Shown here: one piece after another, positions 36,190 through 45,997 of the stretch
How the letters are laid out: every line of letters begins with the position of its first letter
Position numbering within the stretch: the first letter of the stretch is position 1
Origin: Pedobacter rhizosphaerae
Lineage (GTDB): Bacteria > Bacteroidota > Bacteroidia > Sphingobacteriales > Sphingobacteriaceae
DNA length: 64,000 nt
Reading direction: 5' to 3'
Assembly (NCBI RefSeq): GCF_900111155.1
Contig: NZ_FOGG01000018.1
Span: forward strand, 49,505 to 113,504
Position numbers and translations under genes: made by a program
Notes under the pieces: generated by a model
The model's database searches: none
What the model saw: only the letters and a program-made list of their open reading frames with translations
What the model was told of the DNA's origin: nothing

Positions 36190-39100
36190 TTAAAATGTAA
36201 CATTAAGGCCAATTGAATATCCTTTAAATACAGGCCTTCCATCGTTGGTTAGTCCTTGATTGGTTTCTGGATCCCAACCTTCCCAATCTGTCCATGTAGC
36301 CAGGTTTCTGCCACTCACAAAAAGATTTAAGTTTTGCAGTTTCAATCGCTCAATCAGTCTTCCTGTAAATTTATAAGCGAGTGAGATGTCTTGTAATCTT
36401 ACAAAACTGCGATTTTGATACAGGGAAGGATTTAAAGTTGCAGATACAAATGAGCGTGGATATTTACCATCTGGGTTGTCGGGCGACCAAAAATCTATCC
36501 CACTTAAATAGTTGTTTCTAATGGAGTTGTCATCGCGGATGAGCCTGGGGGTATTTCCTGCCAGGTAAGATCTATTTCCCCCCTGAACAGAATTTAAGAA
36601 TATACTGAGGGTGAAATTCTTGTATTGGAAATTGTTTAGCAAGCTGATTCTGTAAGCAGGTGCCGATGATCCTAACACCGCCCGGTAGCTGGCATTAATT
36701 AATCCATCTCCGTTTTGATCAACAATACGATAAGTTCCTGCAGAATACCCTGATGGAATCTTTTCACCTATTTGCCATATCCCATCTACCTTATAATCGT
36801 AGATTACGGCAGTTGGTTCACCAATAAAAAGACCGCTTTGCGGCAAGTCATCTTCTACACCATCTCCGTTCAGATCCCCTAGTAGTTTAACGACTTTATT
36901 AACATTTCTGGCAAAATTCAAGGTAGAAGTCCATTTGAAGTTTGTGCCATTAATATTTTTGGAGTTTAGAGAGAGTTCAATACCCTTGTTGTTCAATTGC
37001 CCGATATTGGTAAGGTAGTTATTAAAGCCTGTTAATACCGGTATATTAACTGAATAGAGTAAATCTGTTGTTTTCGTATCATAATACTCAGCTACTCCGG
37101 ATAACCTGTTTTTAAAAAGTGTAAATTCCAGGCCTAAATTTGCTCCTGTAGTTCGTTCCCATCTTAGATCTGGATTGGGTAATGAATTCACCTGCTGGCC
37201 AAGCTCGGTAGAACTGCCATCACCATAAACATAGGCTGCATTTACGCCCACATTGGCCAAGGAAGAGTATCTTGAAGTCTGATTTCCAGCAACCCCGTAT
37301 CCCAGTCTGAATTTTAAATTATCTACCCAGTTTACTTTAAAAAATGATTCTTTCGAAATATCCCAACCTACTGATAATGAAGGAAAAATGCCATATTTAT
37401 TATTTTCTGCGAAACCGGAAAAGCCATCTCTACGTACTGTACCAGTAAACAGATACTTGCTGTCATAGCTATAATTAAATCGAAACATCTGATAATTCAA
37501 GGCCTCTTTAAAAGCATTTGAAATAGCAAATCTGTTGGTTCCCTGCTGCAAATTATCATAGCCAAGGGTCAGCCGGGAAAAACCTGTCGAGTAAGCTCTT
37601 GTATAACTATTCTCCCGTTCTATTGCACCATACAGCAAAGTGCCTGTTAAATTGTGTTTACCTAAAGTTTTGGTATAAGTTAAAAGATTATCGAAGGTAT
37701 AATCGTAATATGTGGTGTTTTCTTTGGAGGCCTGTCCGGTTAGGTTAGCATCATAAATATTCGAGATATTTTTGAAATCGAGGCGATAGTTATTGCCAAA
37801 GCTTATTTTGTAACTCAAGCCTTTAACGGGCAATTGTATATTGGCATAAATATTGGCAAAAAAGTAATTATGACGGTCGTAATCCTTAGCCTGATAGCTC
37901 AGTAAGGGATTAGTTAAATTGGTGTTAAAGGGATTAATTTTCAGGCTTCCGTTATTATCCCAAGGTAATATAAGAGGAGACATTAGATTGATATCATTAA
38001 AATTAGGCTCTACGCCGTCTTCATTTACAAAAGTTCCAAAAGATTGCAGTCCAATAGTAAGCCAGTTGGTTGCTTTACTTTCAATGTTAGCCCGCAGCGT
38101 TTTTCTTTTAAATACATCATTATTGATAAACCCCGAGTTTCGGGTCAAACTTCCCGACAAAAGATAATTTATTTTATCTGTACCACCCGATACGCTGAGT
38201 TGGTTATCCACTATTGCTCCTGTTTTCGTGGCTTCATTGTACCAGCTAAAATCATTTGGCAACAGGTTTCCCTGATTATCCTTCATGGATGGATCTACCT
38301 TGCTAACCAGATTAAATGCCGGGTTGGGTTGCGTAAAATCGGGAGCAAGAAAGGCCTCATTATAGTACAAATATTTAATATGATCTAAATATTCATCTCT
38401 TGCCATTGGTTTTAAATTGATGTTTGGTTTTTGAGTGGCATATTGAGTAGAAAAAGATATCCTGGTTCGACCACTGGCCCCTTTTCTACTGGTTATTAAA
38501 ATAACACCGTTTGCCGCTTGCGCACCATAAACTGCCGTTGCACTGGCATCTTTCAATACATCTATAGAGGCAATATCATCGGGGTTGATGGAGGTTAGGG
38601 AGCCATTGTATTGTACACCATCTAAAATTATGAGTACATTCTGATTTCCTCCCAAGGTATTTTGACCCCTGATATTAATGGATGGCGTTGAACCCGCTCG
38701 GTTTACCTGTCCAACATTCAGGCCCGGAACAGTTCCTTGCAAAAGATTGGCTACGTTGGTAGTAGGAGCATTTCTAAAGTCATCTAAATTAGCCCTCACA
38801 ACAGACCCAGTTACATCTGCCTTCTTTTGTGTGCCATATCCTACTACCACAACCTCATCCAAATCGGCTTGCGATGACTTAAGTACGATATCAATATTTT
38901 TTAGGTTGTCAACAATTTTTTCTTGTATGTCATATCCGATATATGAAAAGGTAAGAACGGTCTGTTCATTCGGAACAGCTATTCTATAAAGTCCGTTTTC
39001 ATCAGTTACGGCTATGGTCGTTCCGTTCTTTATTTTAACAGTGACACCGGGTATTGGGCTTTTGGTTTTTTCATCTGTCACTTTACCGGTAATGGTAATG

Positions 39101-39249
39101 TCGATAAGATTGTGAACCCAAAGACCCTTTTTCAGCTCTTTGCTTTCCGTAATAGTGCCAGCTGCATTAGCTGAAAAAAAGAAGGCTATTACAAGGACTT
39201 GGAAAAAGGTAATGTTTACAATTCTTTGGTGTAGAATTCTATATTTCAT
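36190..39249 (-). CDS. SusC/RagA TonB-linked transporter (PUL2, pair 2)
   Basis: 1019 aa. An unusually long N-terminal leader (about 50 residues including the signal) precedes the regulatory-like domain ITGKVTDEKTKSPIPGVTVKI. The plug holds TNVANLLQGTVPGLNVG and DIASIDVLKDASATAVYGAQAANGVILI; the barrel ends YSIGLNVTF with a terminal Phe. It is first in the operon with SusD2 and GH88/GH105. A composite promoter with the PUL2 operator lies at 39451-39506, giving a leader of about 195 nt. Confidence 0.95.
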   Translation of the reverse strand: MKYRILHQRIVNITFFQVLVIAFFFSANAAGTITESKELKKGLWVHNLIDITITGKVTDEKTKSPIPGVTVKIKNGTTIAVTDENGLYRIAVPNEQTVLTFSYIGYDIQEKIVDNLKNIDIVLKSSQADLDEVVVVGYGTQKKADVTGSVVRANLDDFRNAPTTNVANLLQGTVPGLNVGQVNRAGSTPSINIRGQNTLGGNQNVLIILDGVQYNGSLTSINPDDIASIDVLKDASATAVYGAQAANGVILITSRKGASGRTRISFSTQYATQKPNINLKPMARDEYLDHIKYLYYNEAFLAPDFTQPNPAFNLVSKVDPSMKDNQGNLLPNDFSWYNEATKTGAIVDNQLSVSGGTDKINYLLSGSLTRNSGFINNDVFKRKTLRANIESKATNWLTIGLQSFGTFVNEDGVEPNFNDINLMSPLILPWDNNGSLKINPFNTNLTNPLLSYQAKDYDRHNYFFANIYANIQLPVKGLSYKISFGNNYRLDFKNISNIYDANLTGQASKENTTYYDYTFDNLLTYTKTLGKHNLTGTLLYGAIERENSYTRAYSTGFSRLTLGYDNLQQGTNRFAISNAFKEALNYQMFRFNYSYDSKYLFTGTVRRDGFSGFAENNKYGIFPSLSVGWDISKESFFKVNWVDNLKFRLGYGVAGNQTSRYSSLANVGVNAAYVYGDGSSTELGQQVNSLPNPDLRWERTTGANLGLEFTLFKNRLSGVAEYYDTKTTDLLYSVNIPVLTGFNNYLTNIGQLNNKGIELSLNSKNINGTNFKWTSTLNFARNVNKVVKLLGDLNGDGVEDDLPQSGLFIGEPTAVIYDYKVDGIWQIGEKIPSGYSAGTYRIVDQNGDGLINASYRAVLGSSAPAYRISLLNNFQYKNFTLSIFLNSVQGGNRSYLAGNTPRLIRDDNSIRNNYLSGIDFWSPDNPDGKYPRSFVSATLNPSLYQNRSFVRLQDISLAYKFTGRLIERLKLQNLNLFVSGRNLATWTDWEGWDPETNQGLTNDGRPVFKGYSIGLNVTF

Positions 39250-39450
39250 AGTTGGTTAGATTATGGTTTAGGATATTTCTGTATACAACCCTATACCAGG
39301 GGATTAAGGATGAGTAGGTATTGGACGAAATGATGGCGGCTTCGCAGGGGAGAAACAGTTTGATAAAACACTTTTTTGCATACAATTATCTGTTAACAAA
39401 GTGGCTTTTTAAGGCAACATTGTACATTGAAATATTTGGTTACTTGTTCT

Positions 39451-39506
39451 CAAAGTAAAAGAATGTAGCTCATAAAAACTGTTCATTCTTTTGTCGTTTT
39501 ATATCA
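39451..39506 (-). promoter_or_regulatory. Composite PUL2 promoter/operator, site B (susC2)
   Basis: On the plus strand: CAAAGTAA at 39451, TGTTCA at 39480, TTGTCGTTTTATATCA at 39491. Read toward susC2 the order is a TGAT...CGACAA half, TGAACA, then TTACTTTG, which is one base from the TAnnTTTG -7 box. Spacings are identical to the sites at 46208 and 57912; the distal half is the most diverged of the three. Confidence 0.75.
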
Positions 39507-39532
39507 TGTTTGAGGGTAAACGTCACCCCTGT

Positions 39533-39671
39533 CCGTAGAGTTAAGCGCAGCGTCTCTACGGATTACAACATAGCGTTGAGTTTCATAACTCAACATTAAT
39601 TAAATCGAGTCAAAGGCTCTCCTCCATATACCAATCCGTAGAACTCCTGCGGAACTCGACGGACAGATTGG
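39533..39671. repeat. Cluster of stem-loops with repeated GGATTACAACA
   Basis: Three stems in 140 bp: CCGTAGAG/CTCTACGG (39533-39561), GTTGAGTT/AACTCAAC (about 39574-39593), and a larger CCAATCCGT ... ACGGACAGATTGG (39631-39671). GGATTACAACA follows the first and third stems, which suggests a duplicated element. Confidence 0.6.
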
Positions 39672-39693
39672 ATTACAACAATACGAACAAGAT

Positions 39694-39721
39694 TGTTCAT
39701 CTTTTTGTCGATATGTCTCAA
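39694..39721 (-). promoter_or_regulatory. PUL2 operator core, site A (before the sensor gene)
   Basis: TGTTCA, 5 nt, TTGTCGATATGTCTCAA, matching the other three sites in the protein-binding part. The -7 block expected 21 nt beyond is absent. It is 133 bp before the sensor ATG and about 445 bp from susC2, so it may serve autoregulation or a distal site. Confidence 0.65.
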
Positions 39722-39833
39722 AACAATGCTCAACAACAATATAAAGCACTGAATATCAGGAACAAACAAAACAGATCATTTACTCCAGAACTTTTGCAAA
39801 GAAATTATACCACAGGACGATCCGATTTATCTA

Positions 39834-39841
39834 TATATTTG
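39834..39841 (+). promoter_or_regulatory. Predicted -7 box of the sensor/regulator operon
   Basis: TATATTTG fits TAnnTTTG and ends 13 bp before the ATG, so the transcript would be nearly leaderless. No good -33 box at normal spacing. Confidence 0.45.
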
Positions 39842-39854
39842 ATATGACTAAACT

Positions 39855-42800
39855 ATGCGGTTTCTATTATATTTTTGGTTAATAGCTCCCTTGTTTGCAG
39901 TATATAACTGCAACGGACAATCTCATTATTTCAGACAATACCAAACCGAAGATGGCTTGGCCCATAACTCGGTACAAGCTATTATACAAGATAAGAAAGG
40001 TCTAATCTGGATTGGAACACGTGGTGGACTCAATCGTTTTGATGGCTATACTTTCAAAACACTAAAGAACGAAGACAGTAAGTTCGGAAACGTTGGCAAC
40101 AACATTATCATCAGCCTTGTTGAAGATAAAAAAGGAATGCTCTGGATCGGAACAGGAAGCGGCATTGTTAAATACAACCCTTATGATGAGTTTTTTACAC
40201 CACTTCAAAATGCTCCAAAAAATTACATTAGCCATATCATAACCGATCAGCAAAACAATCTTTATTTTTTAGCGAACAATCAACTTCATCAGTTTATCCA
40301 GCAAGAAAATAAGGTGATCGATCTGAAAATTTCGGGGTCATGTATCGCAATGGACGCTCAGGAAAATATCTTAATAGGAAATGACGATGGACAATTGCTT
40401 ACCTACAATCCTCACAACAAATCTAAAACAAGCATAAGAATCATTGATCAGCATGTTCCGGCCAATCTCAGATCTATAAGTAAAATATTTCCATTAGGCG
40501 ATAACACAATATTGGTAGGGTGCTTTAAACAGGGACTAAAAAGTTATGATACCAAAAGTGGTATAATCAAATCGCTCATTTTGAGAAACAGCAATAATAC
40601 AGATATTTATGTTCGGGATATTACTGCTGGTGAGAAACAGGAATATTGGATCGCGACAGAATCCGGGATCTATATTTACGACTTGGCGACACATACCAGC
40701 CGCAACCTCCGCAAAAAAACTGGTGATCCATATGCACTCCCAGACAATGCAGTTTATACCGTTTGTAAAGATAATGAAGGAAGTATGTGGGCAGGTACAT
40801 ATTTTGGAGGTTTAAGTTACTTCTCCAGGAGCAATGCGAGATTTGAAAAATATTATCCGCGTTTGGATCCCCATTCCATTTCAGGCAATGCAGTAAGAGA
40901 AATCTGTCCCGATGAAGAAGGTAATCTGTGGATAGGAACTGAAGATGCCGGAATAAATAAATTTAATCCTGCAACGGGTTTATTTACCAATTATACGGCT
41001 ACAGGAAAAAAAGGCAATGTATCCTACCCCAATATCCATGGCCTGTTCGCTTTCAAAAACCAGCTGTTTGTTGGCCCTTTTTTACACGGACTGGAGATAA
41101 TGGATATCAAAAAGGGCCTGGTTACGGAAAGGTTTAAAACCATCATTGAAAAAAATAAGCCGACAAGTGATTTCGTGCTCTCTATTCACGTATCTAAAGA
41201 CAGCACCATATTTGTAGGTACAGGATACAATCCGAAATCAGGCCTGTTTATATTCAATCAATCTAAAAAAACTTTTAAACGGGTAGAGCAAATCCCCAAC
41301 TCTTCTGTTTTCGACATCTTTGAAGACAGTTTTGGGAATATATGGACAGGGAGTCAAACACGGGGCGCATTTTATTATCATCCCAAAACAGGCAAACATG
41401 GCAATTTCACTTTCGGCGAAAAAACCAGAGATAAGGTATCTAACGATTTTGCCGTTTCCGGAATCATGGAAGACAGCAATCATGCGATATGGTTTACCAC
41501 ACAAGGAAATGGCCTGATCCGCTTAAGCCCGGATAAAAAGGTCTTAAGAAAATTTACAACCGAAGATGGATTACCTACCAACATTTTGTTCCGCGCACTG
41601 GAAGACGATGCTAAGAGACTTTGGATCAGCTCACTTAAAGGACTGATATGTTTTGATTTACGTACGGAAAAGTTAAAAATATATACCAAATCTAACGGAT
41701 TGATTGCCGACCAGTTTAACTTCAGCTCGGCCTATAAAGATCCACAAGGTAAAATGTATTTTGGATCGGTGAAGGGAATGATTTCCTTTCATCCTGGAGA
41801 TTTTGAGCAGAAAGAAACTGCCCCACCTACATTCATCACCAGCTTTCAAATTAACAATAAAGAAGTTTTTCCTAATGTCGAAAACAGCCCCCTTACCAAG
41901 TCCATTTCCTATACAGATACCATCGTACTGGCATATGATCAGAATAATTTCAACATTGAATTTGCAGCGCTTAACTATTCCTCACCTGAAGTTACCCGAT
42001 ATGAATATTTAATGAAGGGTATAGATCAGTCTCCCACTTATCTTAGCAATAACAGAAGAGCTTATTTTACCAATTTATCTCCAGGAAATTACACTTTTTT
42101 AGTCAGGGCGAAAAGCAATGTGGATAGCTGGACCGGAAAAGAGCGTAGGCTTTTCATCAAAATCCGTCCACCATTTTGGAAGAGTATTGCCGCCTACATT
42201 TCTTATCTCATCATTACATCAGTTGCACTTTTTCTGGCAATTCGCTACTACCACCGTTATATCGAACGCAAAAACCTCAACAAATTACAACTCTTTGAAC
42301 ACGAAAAAGAGAAAGAAATTTATCAATCCAAGATTGAATTCTTTACAAACATTGCCCACGAAATTCAAACACCACTCACTTTGATTTTAGGTCCGGTTGA
42401 GATGATGATGGAGCAGGTGGCCGAACAACCTTTCAGAAGTAATCTGCTTATGGTTGAAAAAAATGCTAACCGTTTGGCGAAACTAACCAATCAATTGCTA
42501 GATTTCAGGAAAACCGAAATGCACCAATTTGGGTTAAATTTTGTAAATACAGACATTAATAACCTCTTAAAAGAGCAAATTGACACCTTTAAACAGGAGG
42601 CTGAAAAAAGCAATATTTCTCTCCATCTTGAACTCCCGGCAAATAAAGTAATCGCTTTTGCCGACCGTGAGGCGCTGATCAAGATTTGCAATAACCTCAT
42701 ATCTAATGCGATAAAATATGGAACAAGCAAAGCAATTGTACGCTTAGCAAAGCCTGATGATGCTGATGGTCTTTTCAAGATTATCTTCACCAATGATGGC

Positions 42801-43034
42801 AAAGGCATACCACAACAATACCAGGCACAAATATTCGAACCATTTTTCAGGCTTTATGGCAAAGACAAACCTGGCACAGGAATAGGGCTCTCTTTAGCCA
42901 AATCGCTTACTGATTTGCACAACGGTTCACTCAGATTGGTTGAAAGTGAGGCAGATCATATTGTATTCGAACTAACATTACCCATTCACCAGGAATTTGA
43001 ATTCAAATTAAGTAGTTGGAAAAAAATAAAATAA
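39855..43034 (+). CDS. Two-component sensor histidine kinase with beta-propeller (HTCS sensor half)
   Basis: 1059 aa. Signal sequence, then a long periplasmic sensor of repeated 'two-component regulator propeller' blades (LIWIGTRGGLNRFDGYTFK, LWIGTGSGIVKYNP, LWIGTEDAGINKFNP and others, to about residue 650), a Y_Y_Y domain (about 690-770), one transmembrane helix (about 775-800), and a kinase core. The H-box FFTNIAHEIQTPLTL has His835; NLISNAIKYG, FTNDGKGIP and GTGIGLSLAKS are the N and G boxes. It matches the sensor part of Bacteroides hybrid two-component systems but lacks the receiver and AraC domains, which are in the next gene 3 nt downstream. It likely senses an oligosaccharide of the PUL2 substrate. 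Confidence 0.93.
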   Translation: MRFLLYFWLIAPLFAVYNCNGQSHYFRQYQTEDGLAHNSVQAIIQDKKGLIWIGTRGGLNRFDGYTFKTLKNEDSKFGNVGNNIIISLVEDKKGMLWIGTGSGIVKYNPYDEFFTPLQNAPKNYISHIITDQQNNLYFLANNQLHQFIQQENKVIDLKISGSCIAMDAQENILIGNDDGQLLTYNPHNKSKTSIRIIDQHVPANLRSISKIFPLGDNTILVGCFKQGLKSYDTKSGIIKSLILRNSNNTDIYVRDITAGEKQEYWIATESGIYIYDLATHTSRNLRKKTGDPYALPDNAVYTVCKDNEGSMWAGTYFGGLSYFSRSNARFEKYYPRLDPHSISGNAVREICPDEEGNLWIGTEDAGINKFNPATGLFTNYTATGKKGNVSYPNIHGLFAFKNQLFVGPFLHGLEIMDIKKGLVTERFKTIIEKNKPTSDFVLSIHVSKDSTIFVGTGYNPKSGLFIFNQSKKTFKRVEQIPNSSVFDIFEDSFGNIWTGSQTRGAFYYHPKTGKHGNFTFGEKTRDKVSNDFAVSGIMEDSNHAIWFTTQGNGLIRLSPDKKVLRKFTTEDGLPTNILFRALEDDAKRLWISSLKGLICFDLRTEKLKIYTKSNGLIADQFNFSSAYKDPQGKMYFGSVKGMISFHPGDFEQKETAPPTFITSFQINNKEVFPNVENSPLTKSISYTDTIVLAYDQNNFNIEFAALNYSSPEVTRYEYLMKGIDQSPTYLSNNRRAYFTNLSPGNYTFLVRAKSNVDSWTGKERRLFIKIRPPFWKSIAAYISYLIITSVALFLAIRYYHRYIERKNLNKLQLFEHEKEKEIYQSKIEFFTNIAHEIQTPLTLILGPVEMMMEQVAEQPFRSNLLMVEKNANRLAKLTNQLLDFRKTEMHQFGLNFVNTDINNLLKEQIDTFKQEAEKSNISLHLELPANKVIAFADREALIKICNNLISNAIKYGTSKAIVRLAKPDDADGLFKIIFTNDGKGIPQQYQAQIFEPFFRLYGKDKPGTGIGLSLAKSLTDLHNGSLRLVESEADHIVFELTLPIHQEFEFKLSSWKKIK

Positions 43035-43037
43035 GAT

Positions 43038-43814
43038 ATGACGGACAGTATTCTGATTATTGATGACAATGAAGATATTCTTGAGTTTCTTACTCAGGTT
43101 CTGGGCAATACGTATAAATTGCATTTGGCAATAAATGGAGAGCTGGCTCAACAAATCCTGGATCAGGAAATTGTAGACCTTATTATTTCTGATATTATGA
43201 TGCCCGGAATTGACGGTTTTGAGCTTTGCCGACTCATTAAATCAAATGTAGAATATTGCCACATCCCCATTATATTACTCACGGCTAAAAACACTTACAA
43301 GGCACATATTGAAGGGCTGGAAGTTGGTGCCGATCTTTACATCAAAAAACCTTTTTCTCCGCAGCTATTGCGTGTTCAGGTGGCTAATCTACTCCAAAAC
43401 CGCTTAAAAATAAAAGCTCATTTCGCAAACGCACCTTTTGAAGATGTTAGGGTAGTTGCAAACTCTAAAACCGAAGAAGCCTTTTTAAAAAGGTTAGATG
43501 AGTATGTTCGGAAAAATATTCAGGACCCTTATTTGGATATAGATCAGCTGGCAGAACATATGCACATGAGTCGCCCTACCCTTTATCGTAAAATAAAGGC
43601 AATTTCTTCCTTATCGCCCAAAGAGCTGATTGATGTTACGCGACTTAAAAAAGCCACTAAACTCATAGCCCAAAACGAGTTCAGCTTTTTTGAAATTGCA
43701 AAGATGGTTGGTTACAGTTCTCAAAGTCTTTTTAATAAAAATTTCTTGAGATATTTTAAAGTCCCGCCCCAGGAATATATGAACTCCTTAAGCAAGAATG
43801 AACAGGAAGATTAA
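43038..43814 (+). CDS. Response regulator with AraC-type DNA-binding domain (HTCS regulator half)
   Basis: 258 aa. Receiver domain with acidic pair in ILIIDDNEDI, phosphoacceptor Asp52 in ISDIMMPGIDG, LLTAKN and the conserved Lys in IKKPFSP. A C-terminal AraC HTH pair follows (about 150-250): LDIDQLAEHMHMSRPTLYRKI and FSFFEIAKMVGYSSQSLFNKNF, ending FKVPPQEYMN. It begins 3 nt after the sensor stop, so the two act as a pair. The AraC-type domain explains the 21-bp-spaced half-sites found before three PUL2 operons. No signal or membrane segment; cytoplasmic. Confidence 0.93.
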   Translation: MTDSILIIDDNEDILEFLTQVLGNTYKLHLAINGELAQQILDQEIVDLIISDIMMPGIDGFELCRLIKSNVEYCHIPIILLTAKNTYKAHIEGLEVGADLYIKKPFSPQLLRVQVANLLQNRLKIKAHFANAPFEDVRVVANSKTEEAFLKRLDEYVRKNIQDPYLDIDQLAEHMHMSRPTLYRKIKAISSLSPKELIDVTRLKKATKLIAQNEFSFFEIAKMVGYSSQSLFNKNFLRYFKVPPQEYMNSLSKNEQED

Positions 43815-43848
43815 CTGCGCACATTTGAATGCTAAAAAATCAGGGCGC

Positions 43849-43881
43849 AAAAAAAAAGGATAGCCTATAATTTGGCCATCC
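43849..43881 (-). terminator. Intrinsic terminator of the DUF1080-Gfo/Idh operon
   Basis: On the minus strand GGATGGCC and GGCTATCC form a stem (43858-43881, one mismatch) followed by nine T. Confidence 0.8.
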
Positions 43882-43896
43882 CTTATAATTAAGGCA

Positions 43897-45252
43897 TTAA
43901 TATTTAAAAACTTTACCTTCAACCATTACCTCTTGCTTATTGGCATCAAAAGTCGCTTTCCCACCGGTTCGGACTGCGGCATTGGTCATAATATTAGCAA
44001 TTGAATGCTGATAACCAGCCTCTACAGGTGCATTAGGTTCTTTTCTGCTGCGTATACATGCTAACCAGTTGCGCATATGGTTTGAACTTAACACGTCGGC
44101 ACCGGTATTGGCAGATGCCGCAGCAGCTGAAGGAGCGGCAAGTTTAATTTCGGGCAATAGGTTCGGTTTCATTTTCATCGCCGCAGCTGCTCTTGCCGTT
44201 AAACCACCTTGCGGCGATATGGTATTGGTGATCAGGTTCAATTCCCCTCCATTTGAATAGTAAATTTCTGCTGGCTTTTCATCGCCGTTATGCATTCTGG
44301 AGGTAAAAACCACCTGAAATCCTTTGGTCAAATCATCAACCGGACCATAATCAAAAACGGCGGTAGTGGTATCCCAATTGCGTCGGCCATCTTTCCACTG
44401 ATAAATACCTCCATTGGCGGTTACACTCCGAGGGTGGGATAAGCCGGTAAACCAATGTACGGTATCGATCTGGTGACTCATCCATTGACCAGGCATACCC
44501 GAAGAATAAGGCCAGAAAAGCCGGTATTCTAAATAAATACGCGGATCGAATGCTTCAAATGGTCTGTTTAACAGAAAACGTTTCCAATCAGTATCTTCTT
44601 CTTTAAGTTTGGCCACTAAATCAGGTCGACGCCACCGGCCGGGTTGATTAACATTCCAGCTTAGTTCAACCATGGTGATATCACCAAATTTACCCTGTTT
44701 AATAAAATCGGCAGCAGCCTGATAGTTTTGCCCGCTCCGGCGTTGCGATCCTATTTGTAAAATTTGTGTAGAAGATCTTACCGCTTTCAATGCAGCGCGG
44801 GCATCCTCCATCGTTTCGGCAAAAGGTTTTTCGCAATAAACATCCTTCTTGTGATTTACAGCCTCTATGGCATGTAAAGCATGTGCAAAATCGGGTGTAC
44901 TGATAATTACTGCATCGAGATCTTTAAGTGCATAAAGTTCGTCATTGTTTTTACAGGCAGTAATCCCATGACCTATTTTATTTTTAATGTAATCCGTTCC
45001 TAAATTTCGGCGGTGATTCCACAAATCCGAGAGGGCAACTATGTCAAAATTCAATTCTTTATGGTGGTTTAAAAAGCAAGGGAACAAAGTATCCTTAAAG
45101 CGGTCAGAAAAACCTACTACCCCAACCCTAACCCGATCATTTGCGCCAATAATATTACCATAACTTTTTGCCGACATGCCAAAAGTCCCCATATAGGTTC
45201 CTGCTGTTGCAATAGCTGCTTTCTTTATAAAATCTCTTCTTGATTCTTTCAT
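43897..45252 (-). CDS. Gfo/Idh/MocA family oxidoreductase, Tat-exported
   Basis: 451 aa from the start at 45252, chosen because KESRRDFIKKAAIATAG is a twin-arginine signal; the longer frame upstream overlaps the DUF1080 gene. The N-terminal Rossmann fold has VRVGVVGFSDR, DLDAVIISTPDFAHALHA and CEKPFAETMEDARA; GSQRRSGQNYQAAADFI begins the C-terminal domain. Tat export means the enzyme folds with its nicotinamide cofactor before reaching the periplasm. Together with the DUF1080 gene 8 nt upstream, it resembles pairs in Bacteroidota that oxidise a sugar at C3 and then cleave the 3-keto-glycoside. The pair is preceded by a PUL2 operator. Activity on a specific sugar is inferred, not shown. Confidence 0.88.
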   Translation of the reverse strand: MKESRRDFIKKAAIATAGTYMGTFGMSAKSYGNIIGANDRVRVGVVGFSDRFKDTLFPCFLNHHKELNFDIVALSDLWNHRRNLGTDYIKNKIGHGITACKNNDELYALKDLDAVIISTPDFAHALHAIEAVNHKKDVYCEKPFAETMEDARAALKAVRSSTQILQIGSQRRSGQNYQAAADFIKQGKFGDITMVELSWNVNQPGRWRRPDLVAKLKEEDTDWKRFLLNRPFEAFDPRIYLEYRLFWPYSSGMPGQWMSHQIDTVHWFTGLSHPRSVTANGGIYQWKDGRRNWDTTTAVFDYGPVDDLTKGFQVVFTSRMHNGDEKPAEIYYSNGGELNLITNTISPQGGLTARAAAAMKMKPNLLPEIKLAAPSAAAASANTGADVLSSNHMRNWLACIRSRKEPNAPVEAGYQHSIANIMTNAAVRTGGKATFDANKQEVMVEGKVFKY

Positions 45253-45259
45253 AAACTGG

Positions 45260-45997
45260 TTATTTAAGGATTTTGATTTTAATGTTTTTGTAGGATACAT
45301 TGTTGCCATGGTCCTGTATAAGAATGTGACCTTTTTCTGCTTCGCCAAAGTTCTTCCAGTTTTTATACTTACTGCCTGCCACAAGTTGTTTAAAAGCTGC
45401 CGATCTGCGCTCATATTCTACTACCTTCACACCATTTAACCAGTGCTCTACATGGTTATTGGGGTATACCCTAACTTCTCCGCTATTCCATTCGCCAATT
45501 GATTTTAGCACAGATGCTGGTTTGTTTGCAGGAATAAGATCGTACAAAGATCCCAGTTTGCGATTACCATTTTTGCCAAGCTTAGCATCTGGGTGCTTAT
45601 CATCATCCAAAACCTGGAATTCTAACCCTATTCCCGACATGTTGGTTTTTTCTTGTTCGGTTACAAAATACTTTATGCCACTGTTCGCCCCCGGACTAAG
45701 CCTGAAATCGAACTTTAAAATAAAAGCCGAAAATTCTTCTTTACTTACAATGTCACCCCCCGAACCCTGCTCCTGCCCGTTCGATGCCAGTACTGTTAAA
45801 ATTCCATTTTTCATTTCCCAACCCTTGTTAGGAAACTCCGCTTTGAATATGGCACGCCAACCTGTTGCATCTTTACCATTCCAAAGCATTTTGAAACCTG
45901 CTTTTTTTTCGTTTTTGCTGAGCGTATTTTGTGCATAAGCCAGATTTACTGCACAAATGCCAAACAATAGCATGTAAATTAACCTGTAGTTTTTCAT
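45260..45997 (-). CDS. DUF1080 (3-keto-glycoside hydrolase-like) secreted protein
   Basis: 245 aa with a Sec signal ([12 protein letters not shown]), so periplasmic. DUF1080 (3-keto-disaccharide hydrolase domain) is a concanavalin-like beta-sandwich: [44 protein letters not shown] and [18 protein letters not shown] are its characteristic segments. Characterised members cleave 3-keto-glycosides made by a sugar 3-dehydrogenase. It is the first gene of a two-gene operon with the Tat-exported Gfo/Idh oxidoreductase, and its composite promoter (46208-46264) matches those of two SusC operons. Confidence 0.88.
   Translation of the reverse strand: MKNYRLIYMLLFGICAVNLAYAQNTLSKNEKKAGFKMLWNGKDATGWRAIFKAEFPNKGWEMKNGILTVLASNGQEQGSGGDIVSKEEFSAFILKFDFRLSPGANSGIKYFVTEQEKTNMSGIGLEFQVLDDDKHPDAKLGKNGNRKLGSLYDLIPANKPASVLKSIGEWNSGEVRVYPNNHVEHWLNGVKVVEYERRSAAFKQLVAGSKYKNWKNFGEAEKGHILIQDHGNNVSYKNIKIKILK

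Larger units (their letters stand above)
39250..39854. other. Divergent control region between susC2 and the sensor gene
   Basis: 605 bp holding the susC2 composite promoter (39451-39506), a stem-loop repeat cluster (39533-39671), an operator core copy (39694-39721) and the sensor -7 box (39834). Other parts show nothing further. Confidence 0.6.

Noticed and set aside
45253..45414. Upstream extension of the Gfo/Idh gene
   Set aside because: Overlaps the DUF1080 gene, while the start at 45252 gives a perfect twin-arginine signal.
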